The translations under genes were made by a program, and so were the position numbers. From the NCBI GenBank assembly GCA_003491635.1, contig DNCG01000010.1:1-47348 (forward strand): DNA of 47,348 bases, read 5' to 3'. This DNA is from Actinomycetota bacterium (GTDB lineage: Bacteria > Actinomycetota > Aquicultoria > Subteraquimicrobiales > UBA9087). A model generated the notes under the pieces. The model did no database searches. It saw only the letters and a list, made by a program, of their open reading frames with translations, and was not told where the DNA came from. This document shows, in pieces, positions 40,957-47,348 of the stretch (the first letter of the stretch is position 1; each line of letters begins with the position of its first letter).

Positions 40957-42084
40957 ATGATCGTAAAGATCCTACATACGGGCGATCTTCACCTTGGAGC
41001 AAAATTCACCGGTCTAGGGGAGAAGGGCAAAGAACAACGTCTCCAGCTCCTTAAGACTTTCGAAAAGGTGGTCAATCTCGCCATCGAGAAAAAGGTTCAT
41101 CTTTTTCTCATCGCCGGGGACCTGTTTGATTCCAATTATCCCTCGAGAAATACTCTAGACCGAGTATTACACCTCTTCGGAATAGTGCGGGAGGCGAATA
41201 TCCCAATCTGCCTCATCCCCGGTACCCACGATTGCTACGATGCTACTTCCATCTATCGTCGCTTCGACTTCCGGGAAGCGGCCCCAAATCTAACCATCTT
41301 CACCGATAAGATTACCTCCAAGGTTTTTGAAAAGTTGAATCTCACGGTTTACGGAAGAGCGCTCACCGCAAAGGTTGTAAAGGAAAGTCCCCTTAAAGAT
41401 ATTTCTCCCCAAAAGGGCACCGCACTGCATGTCGCCATGGTTCATGGATCCTTGGAGATCCCGGGGAAGGTGGAGCGAGATGGAGCAACATTTACCCCCC
41501 GAGAGATAGAAAAAAGCAGGATGAATTACATCGCCATGGGACACTGGCACTCCTATGGAGATTACTCGGTCCATCAAACTAAAGCTTGTTATTGTGGTTC
41601 ACCAGAGGCGATCGATATAGATCAAAAGGGCTTCGGGAATGTTCTCTTCGTCACGATCAAGCCCGACGACTTGGTGAAAGTCGAACCTCAGCGAGTTGGC
41701 CTGCGCAATTATGAAGTCATACACATTAAGGTGGATGACATAACCAGCGTCGGCGAAATCTTAGAGGCGATAAAAGCCAAGGCCGACCCCAACCTTATAC
41801 TCGAAGTCAAACTCCAAGGATTGTGTGGTTTTGACCTCGAGATCGACACCCAGGAGCTTGAACAAGAACTCGAGCCCCTCTTCTTCCGTCTGAGGATGAT
41901 CAACGAATCTCATCCCAAATTGAAGGAGATAGCCGTCGAAGATTTTCCGGAAAATATGGTCATAGGTAAATTCATCCGCCTGATGAAAGAGAAGATCAAG
42001 AAGTCCGCCGGAGAGGAAAAAGAGATCGCCGAGGAAGCTCTCAGGCTGGGAGTGGCCCTCCTCAGAGGCAAAGAGGTGTTATAG
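40957..42084 (+). CDS. SbcD/YhaO-like metallophosphoesterase (DNA repair exonuclease family)
   Basis: Mre11-type nuclease subunit of 375 residues. The phosphoesterase motifs are complete: D10 and H12 (HTGDLHLG), D55 (IAGDLFDSN), H91 and D92 (IPGTHDCYD, GTHD replacing the usual GNHD), H163 (MVHGS), and H196 and H198 (MGHWH). A capping domain and a C-terminal helical part follow. The ATG at 40957 lies behind AAGGGGAAGGG. It directly precedes its likely partner ATPase, one base from stop to start, in the YhaO-YhaN manner. It probably forms a DNA-end processing complex, but the exact substrate is unknown. Confidence 0.9.
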   Translation: MIVKILHTGDLHLGAKFTGLGEKGKEQRLQLLKTFEKVVNLAIEKKVHLFLIAGDLFDSNYPSRNTLDRVLHLFGIVREANIPICLIPGTHDCYDATSIYRRFDFREAAPNLTIFTDKITSKVFEKLNLTVYGRALTAKVVKESPLKDISPQKGTALHVAMVHGSLEIPGKVERDGATFTPREIEKSRMNYIAMGHWHSYGDYSVHQTKACYCGSPEAIDIDQKGFGNVLFVTIKPDDLVKVEPQRVGLRNYEVIHIKVDDITSVGEILEAIKAKADPNLILEVKLQGLCGFDLEIDTQELEQELEPLFFRLRMINESHPKLKEIAVEDFPENMVIGKFIRLMKEKIKKSAGEEKEIAEEALRLGVALLRGKEVL

Positions 42085-44223
42085 GTGATCATCAAAAGAA
42101 TTCAGTTGCGGCGATTTAAAAAATTTAAGACCCTGGAGATGGGGCTTTCACCGAGCCTTAACGTCATCAAAGGGCCAAACGAGGCTGGAAAGTCCACTCT
42201 CCACACAGCCATAATCGCCGGGCTTTTCTTCGATCCTCGTCACGCTCGGGCGGAGATAAGGGGTTGTCTCTCCTGGGACTCGGATCGCATGTATGAGATT
42301 GGCTTGGAAATGGAAGAGGGCAACTCCAGCTACATCCTTCGCAAGGACTTTGAGACGAAAAAAATCCATCTCTCCGGCGGTGATCTACGAGAGGGGATCG
42401 TCGATCCCACGAGAGTTGCTGAAAAGGTCAGAGAGTGGTTGGGTCTCAGCTCCGCAACAGCCTTTAAGAGCACAGCCTGCATTCAGCAGGACAAAATCTC
42501 TCAAATCACAAAAGGAGAAAAAGAAATAGGAGATAGTCTACAGGCGATCATAACCGGCGAAGATGAAGCAAGCGCCTCATCGGCTCTGGAAAAATTGAGG
42601 AAAGCCAAGGCAGATCTCACCAAGGGCCTGGAAAGGGCGACCAGATATCCCGGCGAGATTCAGAGGATAACGGCTCTCATCGACGAGCTAAACGGCGAGC
42701 ACAAGAGGCTGCAGCAGGAGGTAAATGAGGTCAAGAACGCTAGCTCCAGACTTTTTGAGATGGAACAAGAGCTCGAAAAAGTCGTCTCGGAACTCTCGAC
42801 CAAGGTAAATCTGAAAGAAAAGAACGAGAAGAGACAAAAACTTCGCAAAGAGCTGGATGACATCGAACACTGTTACCGGGAGATTCAGCGCGCCTTTGGT
42901 ATAGCTAAGGACATAGAAGAACTTGACGCCGAGCTTGTTTCCTACAGCTCCTTCTTGGATATCCAGGATGAAGATATGGACGCTTTTCATACTCTCCTGG
43001 GCAATAAGCAGTCGTATGAGCAGACGCGAGAATCCCTACAGAAGCAACTAGAACAACCTCTACCCACTCCAGCCGTTGTGCCCGAACCCGAGCCCATCCC
43101 CAGATATCTCCTGATCGTGGGGGCGGTCCTCCTGGTCTTGGGCATAGTTGGGGCTTTCTTCTCCAGATTCATGCCAATCCTTGCCGTCATCGGTCTTGGA
43201 TTGGCCGGTTATGGGCTAATAAAAGCGAGGCCCACAAAACCAATCGATCTAACATTTCTAATTGAGCGAATGAAAGGTCAGTTAGCTCGAATTGAGGCGG
43301 AACTCCTCGGAGTTGAGCAAAACATCAAATACTTTCTCTCCAGAACCGGATGTGAAACTCCAGCTGCGTGCCTTGAAAAGTACGAGAAATACAAACCCCT
43401 TCGGGCCAAGAAAACGGCCAAAGAAAGTGAATTGACCGGCATTTTGGGAGAGAAAAATCTCAAGGATCTAGAACTAGAATCGAGAACCTTGGCGCTGGAC
43501 AGAAACGCCAAAAAGGAGGAGTGGGAGAGCCTTGAGCCAATAGCTCTCGAACCAGAACAATTTCAAAGACTCCTTGAAGAGATAGGAGTTTTGACGGAGA
43601 GGAAAGAAAAGCTTAGTGATGAGAAAAAAGAGCTTGAGATCACCATCTCTAAAGCCAGAGCTACCCCCGAAGATATAGCCGCAATAGAGGAAGGGCTGTC
43701 TGAACTTGAGCAAAAACTTGCCTTCTTCGAGAGGCGCCGCAAGATTTACGAGCTGGCCCTTGAGATTTTGGATAAGGCCAGAAAGGCCAGCTGGCGTGCG
43801 GCCACAAAGGTTCTGGAGGAAGAGATCGCCAAGCATATAAGCAGAGTAACCTGTGGCAGATACGAGAGCGCAAAGGTGGACGAGGAAACGCTGAGCTTCT
43901 TTGTCTACTCTCCCGAAAAAGAGGATTACGTTAAGGCGGAGGAGCTAAGTCGGGCGACCATCGATCAGATTTATCTGGCTGCTCGCCTGGGCCTTGTCAG
44001 GCTCATCATGGGAGACAAAAAATCACCACTACTCTTCGATGATCCATTTGTGACCTTCGATGACAAGAGATTGGAAAGCACGATGAAGATGGTCAAAGAG
44101 ATATCCAAAGAGTACCAAATTCTCTTATTTACTTGCGAAAACAAATACGACGTCTATGCCGATAAGGTCCTTGATCTAACAAAGATAAATGTTGCCTCCG
44201 CACAGACAAGTCTATTGATCTAA
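42085..44223 (+). CDS. YhaN/SbcC-like AAA ATPase with central membrane hairpin
   Basis: Rad50/SMC-like ATPase of 712 residues. The N-terminal Walker A is GPNEAGKST (30-38). Two coiled-coil arms (about 170-320 and 390-590) follow. The C-terminal signature LSRATIDQIYLAARLGL starts at residue 621, with Walker B LLFDDP at 649-654. In place of a zinc hook, the middle holds two hydrophobic helices (about 341-359 and 363-379), as in YhaN-type proteins, implying membrane anchoring. The start is GTG 42085, immediately after the metallophosphoesterase gene. The pair resembles SbcCD, but the membrane hairpin argues for YhaON. Confidence 0.88.
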   Translation: MIIKRIQLRRFKKFKTLEMGLSPSLNVIKGPNEAGKSTLHTAIIAGLFFDPRHARAEIRGCLSWDSDRMYEIGLEMEEGNSSYILRKDFETKKIHLSGGDLREGIVDPTRVAEKVREWLGLSSATAFKSTACIQQDKISQITKGEKEIGDSLQAIITGEDEASASSALEKLRKAKADLTKGLERATRYPGEIQRITALIDELNGEHKRLQQEVNEVKNASSRLFEMEQELEKVVSELSTKVNLKEKNEKRQKLRKELDDIEHCYREIQRAFGIAKDIEELDAELVSYSSFLDIQDEDMDAFHTLLGNKQSYEQTRESLQKQLEQPLPTPAVVPEPEPIPRYLLIVGAVLLVLGIVGAFFSRFMPILAVIGLGLAGYGLIKARPTKPIDLTFLIERMKGQLARIEAELLGVEQNIKYFLSRTGCETPAACLEKYEKYKPLRAKKTAKESELTGILGEKNLKDLELESRTLALDRNAKKEEWESLEPIALEPEQFQRLLEEIGVLTERKEKLSDEKKELEITISKARATPEDIAAIEEGLSELEQKLAFFERRRKIYELALEILDKARKASWRAATKVLEEEIAKHISRVTCGRYESAKVDEETLSFFVYSPEKEDYVKAEELSRATIDQIYLAARLGLVRLIMGDKKSPLLFDDPFVTFDDKRLESTMKMVKEISKEYQILLFTCENKYDVYADKVLDLTKINVASAQTSLLI

Positions 44224-44272
44224 ATGCAAATTCCGTTTTTTAAGCAAGCGGCCCCTTTTCAACTTCTGCAAG

Positions 44273-44337
44273 GGAAAATGACCGGTCATGGAGAATTATC
44301 CAGGTGGAAATGTTTTAATGGGAAGTGGAAAATGACC
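44273..44337 (+). repeat. Duplicated 12-base word around two candidate uspA starts
   Basis: GGAAAATGACCG occurs at 44273-44284 and again at 44326-44337, both in the uspA reading frame and each containing an ATG-ACC. It suggests a small duplication in the leader. The second copy precedes the conserved part of the protein. Confidence 0.45.
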
Positions 44338-44802
44338 GCAAGGGAAGGAGAAAAGAAAATAGAGAAGATTCTTTATCCCACCGATGGCTCAAAGACAGCC
44401 GAGAGAGCAATGCACTTCGCCATCTATATAGCCAAGGCGACGGGGGCGAAAATAATAATCCTCAGTGTGGGTGAGTTACCTTTTCTTCATGGTGCTCAAT
44501 CCGGTTTGGAGAGCCAGGTAAGCAGCCAGATTAAGAGCGTGGCTCGAGATGTCGCTCACAAGGCCAAGAGAGAGGCAACCAAATACGGCATAGAGGCCCG
44601 AGAGCGGATAGAAATGGGAGATCCATCTGGAAAGATAGTCGAGGTGGCAAAGAAAGAAAAGGTCGATGCGATAGTCATGGGTACTCAAGGAACAACTGGA
44701 CTTGCCCGTGTAATTATCGGTAGTGTGGCCGATAGGGTCATCAGGGAGGCGGACTGCCCCGTTATCCTTGTTCCCCTGAAAGGTTCCCGCACCACGTTCT
44801 AA
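44332..44802 (+). CDS. Universal stress protein (UspA family)
   Basis: Single-domain Usp of 156 residues. It opens with KIEKILYPTDGSKTAERAMHFA and has the ATP-binding pattern GTQGTTGLARVIIGSVADRVI (G-2x-G-9x-GS) with CPVILVP at the end. The Usp fold starts within ten residues of ATG 44332, which has GGAAG upstream. The frame is open back to 44224, but those 36 residues are not family-like and include an internal duplication. It stands between the YhaN-like gene and the Lon-like protease. A stress-related grouping is plausible but not proven. Confidence 0.88.
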   Translation: MTAREGEKKIEKILYPTDGSKTAERAMHFAIYIAKATGAKIIILSVGELPFLHGAQSGLESQVSSQIKSVARDVAHKAKREATKYGIEARERIEMGDPSGKIVEVAKKEKVDAIVMGTQGTTGLARVIIGSVADRVIREADCPVILVPLKGSRTTF

Positions 44803-44851
44803 ATAGAGATTATACCACCGATCACCACCTTAATGTCACAGATGAAGGAAC

Positions 44852-44869
44852 GTCTACCTGTCAGTAGAC
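44852..44869 (+). repeat. 18-base palindrome upstream of the Lon-like gene
   Basis: GTCTAC (44852-44857) and GTAGAC (44864-44869) flank CTGTCA. It may act as an operator or stem-loop in the leader (44803-44895). It is related in sequence to the palindrome at 26572-26585. Confidence 0.5.
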
Positions 44870-44895
44870 AAGTTTACAGGCAACGGAGGTTGACT

Positions 44896-47322
44896 ATGGC
44901 GAGGAACATCAAGGATTTTGAGCTGACCTTGGATCAGCTCAAGAAATATTGCGATTACACCCAGCTTGACTTCAAGACCACCAAAGAGGTGCCTCCTCTA
45001 GAGGAGACCGTGGGTCAAGATCGAGCGGTGGACGCACTAGAATTTGGCGTGCACATGGAAACCCATGGCTTCAATATTTACGTAGCCGGCCCCGTGGGCA
45101 CCGGTAAGAGTTTCGCCACAAAGGTCTTCGTGCAAAAGGCGGCCAAAGAGAAGAAGGTTCCCTCTGACTGGTGTTATGTCTATAACTTTTCAGATCCCCG
45201 TCAGCCCCGAGCCGTCGAGCTTCCGCCGAGTAAGGGACAGGTGTTTGCAAAGGAGATGGACGAGCTCATAAAGTATTGCAGGATAGAGATACCCAAGGTC
45301 TTTGAAAGCGAGGAATACGAAAGACGAAAAGAGCTCGTTCTGGGTAAGACTCAGTCAAAGCGCGATGCCCTCCTCTCCCAAGCCAAAGAGAGAGCGGAGA
45401 AAATGGGATTTAAGGCCCAGGTAACCACCGCCGGGATAATCATCATGCCCATAGTTAAGGGCAAGCCAATCAAGAGAGAGGAGTATGAAAAGCTGCCCGA
45501 GGCGGATAAGAGGGAGATTCAGCAAAAGAGCCAGGAATTGGAAGAGGATATAGACCAGGTTTGGAAGCAGATGAGAGCCCTGGAAAGAGAAGCCGACCTC
45601 ACGGTGAAGAACCTCGATAAGGAGACGGCATTATTCGCTGTGGGTCATCTTCTGGAGGCTCTCAAGGAAAAGTATAGGGAACATTCCAGGATAAGTGAGT
45701 ACTTGGAGAGCGTGGAACGGGATATCATCGAACATCTTGAGGACTTCAAGGGGGAGAAAAAATTACCCTTTGTTATCCCCGGTATAGAGATTCCAACTGA
45801 ACCATCGTTCGATAGGTACAAGGTGAATGTAATCGTAAATAACGCCGAAACTCAAGGCGCTCCCGTAATCATAGAAACCAACCCCACCTACTATAACCTA
45901 TTCGGAGGAATCGAATACCAAGCTCGCCTGGGGACAATGGTCACCGACTTCACCATGATCAAAGGAGGGGCCATACACCGTGCCAATGGTGGGTATTTGA
46001 TTGTCCGAGCCTGGGATGTACTCATAAATTTCATGGTTTGGGATGCCCTGAAGAGAACCCTTCGAAGCAGATCGGCGTTCATTGAAAATATCGGTGAGCA
46101 GTTCAGGGTGATACCGACGGTGGTCTTAAAGCCCGAGTCCATTCCCATCGATGTGAAGGTCGTTCTAATGGGAAACCGCCTGCTCTACTACCTGTTATAC
46201 CAGCTGGATGAGGACTTCAGAAAGTTATTTAAGGTCAAGGCCGATTTCGATATAGAGATGGACCGAAACAACGAGAGTATCCGCAAGTATGTCGCCTTCA
46301 TCGGCGCTCGCTGTAGGGAAGAGAATTTGAGACACTTCGACCGAAAGGCAGTGGCCAAGGTGGTGGAATACGGTGCCCGGGCCGCTGAAGACAAGGAAAA
46401 ACTCTCCACTCGTTTCATGGAGATATCTGATCTTCTCAGCGAGGCAAATTTCTGGGCAAGGCAAGACGGCAATGAATATGTCACGGCAGAGGACGTTGAA
46501 AAAGCTTTAGAAAAGAAGTTCTATCGCTCTAACATGATCGAAAAAAAGATCCAAGAACTAATTGAGGATGGAACTCTTTTGATCGATACCGAAGGGGAAG
46601 CCCTGGGCCAGGTGAATGGAATCTCCCTTCTCGATCTCGGGGATTATATTTTTGGGAAGCCCAGCAGGATAACCGCCAGGGTTTCCATGGGTAAAGCTGG
46701 CATAATAAATATAGAAAGAGAAGCCAAGATGAGCGGCCGCATTCACAGTAAGGGCGTGATGATTCTGAGCGGTTATTTGAGCGGCAAATATGCTCTGGAT
46801 AAACCCCTCTCGGTATCCGCGAGTCTCTGTTTTGAACAGTCGTACGAGGAGGTGGAAGGAGACAGCGCATCCAGCGCTGAGCTCTATGCCATTCTATCCA
46901 GCCTTGCTGATCTCGCCTTGAAACAGGAGATAGCGGCGACTGGTTCGGTCAATCAGAGAGGAGAGATTCAGCCTGTGGGAGGGATAAATCAAAAGATCGA
47001 GGGATTCTTTGACACATGTAAAGTCAAGGGACTAACCGGCAATCAAGGGGTAATGATCCCTCGCCGCAACATCAGGAATCTCATGTTGAGGGATGAAGTT
47101 CTCCAGGCGGTAAAGGATGGCAAATTTCACATTTGGGGAGTGGATACCATCGATGAGGGAATTGAACTGCTAACCGGGGTAAAGGCTGGTGAGCGTCAAC
47201 CGGATGGTACTTATCCCGAGGGAACACTGAATTACAGGGTCGATAAGAAACTTTGCGAGATGGCACAACAGCTTAAAGAATTTGGGGCAAAGGAAGCCGA
47301 AAGCAAAGAACCAGAAGATTAA
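44896..47322 (+). CDS. Lon-like ATP-dependent protease (AAA_32/Lon-related, S16 family)
   Basis: AAA protease of 808 residues. The start ATG 44896 lies five bases after GGAGGT. A longer frame from 44833 would run through the palindrome and is rejected. The Walker A GPVGTGKS is at 65-72. A coiled-coil insertion (about 140-280) splits the AAA module, and the Walker B region (GGAIHRANGGYLIVRAWDVL) lacks a classical DE pair, as in this subfamily. The C-terminal S16 domain has the catalytic serine S657 (EGDSASSAE) and lysine K700 (GGINQKIEGF), 43 residues apart as in E. coli Lon. There is no N-terminal LAN domain. It probably degrades damaged or regulatory proteins. Confidence 0.92.
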   Translation: MARNIKDFELTLDQLKKYCDYTQLDFKTTKEVPPLEETVGQDRAVDALEFGVHMETHGFNIYVAGPVGTGKSFATKVFVQKAAKEKKVPSDWCYVYNFSDPRQPRAVELPPSKGQVFAKEMDELIKYCRIEIPKVFESEEYERRKELVLGKTQSKRDALLSQAKERAEKMGFKAQVTTAGIIIMPIVKGKPIKREEYEKLPEADKREIQQKSQELEEDIDQVWKQMRALEREADLTVKNLDKETALFAVGHLLEALKEKYREHSRISEYLESVERDIIEHLEDFKGEKKLPFVIPGIEIPTEPSFDRYKVNVIVNNAETQGAPVIIETNPTYYNLFGGIEYQARLGTMVTDFTMIKGGAIHRANGGYLIVRAWDVLINFMVWDALKRTLRSRSAFIENIGEQFRVIPTVVLKPESIPIDVKVVLMGNRLLYYLLYQLDEDFRKLFKVKADFDIEMDRNNESIRKYVAFIGARCREENLRHFDRKAVAKVVEYGARAAEDKEKLSTRFMEISDLLSEANFWARQDGNEYVTAEDVEKALEKKFYRSNMIEKKIQELIEDGTLLIDTEGEALGQVNGISLLDLGDYIFGKPSRITARVSMGKAGIINIEREAKMSGRIHSKGVMILSGYLSGKYALDKPLSVSASLCFEQSYEEVEGDSASSAELYAILSSLADLALKQEIAATGSVNQRGEIQPVGGINQKIEGFFDTCKVKGLTGNQGVMIPRRNIRNLMLRDEVLQAVKDGKFHIWGVDTIDEGIELLTGVKAGERQPDGTYPEGTLNYRVDKKLCEMAQQLKEFGAKEAESKEPED

Positions 47323-47348
47323 CCCCTCGGGTCGGAACCTCTCAGGTC

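Noticed and set aside
44224..44331. N-terminal extension of the Usp gene as part of the protein
   Set aside because: The Usp fold begins right after ATG 44332. The upstream residues are low in similarity and contain a duplicated DNA word.
1..47348. CRISPR arrays, tRNA/rRNA genes, insertion sequences, riboswitches
   Set aside because: Reading both strands and the gaps between genes, I saw no regularly spaced repeats, no cloverleaf-like GTTCRA segments in gaps, no transposase and no known riboswitch core. A tRNAscan or Rfam search would settle it.

Overview
The window is a dense, almost entirely plus-strand block of bacterial housekeeping genes: about 50 protein-coding genes, no rRNA or tRNA gene and no CRISPR array. 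Gene order (smc-ftsY-ffh-rpsP-khpA-rimM-trmD-rplS-lepB-rnhB-yraN-comM-dprA-xerC-sigma factor-rpsB-tsf-pyrH-frr-uppS-cdsA-dxr-rseP-ispG-proS-rimP-nusA-ylxR-infB-ylxP-rbfA-nrnA-truB-ribF-rpsO-pnp-M16 peptidase-dapB-dapA-rnj-ftsK-rodZ) is closest to that of Actinobacteria. A WhiG/FliA-type sigma factor sits between xerC and rpsB, as whiG does in Streptomyces. Base composition looks close to 50% GC, GTG and TTG starts are frequent, and several features are not typical of mainstream Actinobacteria (a short archaeal/eukaryal-type ProS, no rlmN between cdsA and dxr, a YhaO/YhaN-like pair). I infer a deep-branching, possibly thermophilic actinobacterial lineage or a neighbouring Gram-positive-type phylum. 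This is inference from synteny, not a phylogeny.

Layout. 1-5078: protein targeting (SMC tail, FtsY, Ffh) and a ribosome/tRNA maturation operon (bS16, KhpA, RimM, TrmD, bL19). 5125-11961: signal peptidase I, RNase HII, YraN, ComM and DprA (DNA uptake), a small four-cysteine protein, XerC and the sigma factor. The only minus-strand gene, a small membrane protein, lies between comM and dprA. 11962-21172: S2, EF-Ts, UMP kinase and RRF, then envelope and isoprenoid genes (UppS, CdsA, Dxr, RseP, IspG) and ProS. 21198-29425: a glycosyltransferase, the nusA-infB operon, and RbfA, NrnA, TruB and RibF. 29426-39856: rpsO with a structured leader, an intrinsic terminator, pnp, an M16 peptidase, DapB/DapA, RNase J, UppP and FtsK. 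39970-47322: RodZ, a truncated rimO remnant where the expected rimO-pgsA-cinA-recA order stops, then a YhaO/YhaN-like nuclease/ATPase pair, a universal stress protein and a Lon-like AAA protease.

Regulation visible in the sequence. I can place sigma-A-type promoters before ffh, rplS, rpsB, rimP and rpsO. The last four share a TGC extension directly before the -10 box. Intrinsic-terminator-like hairpins sit at the end of the sigma factor gene, in the rimP leader and between rpsO and pnp. The rpsO leader holds two abutting perfect helices, one carrying an adjacent G-C/G-U pair like the S15 recognition site on 16S rRNA, so it is a candidate autoregulatory RNA.

The best leads for novelty are the rpsO leader, a DUF5763-like cysteine/histidine tail on NusA, the rimO remnant with its 15-bp palindrome, the membrane-spanning SbcC/YhaN-like ATPase beside its nuclease, the lone minus-strand membrane gene and the four-cysteine protein before xerC. 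No wholly new multi-gene system is evident.
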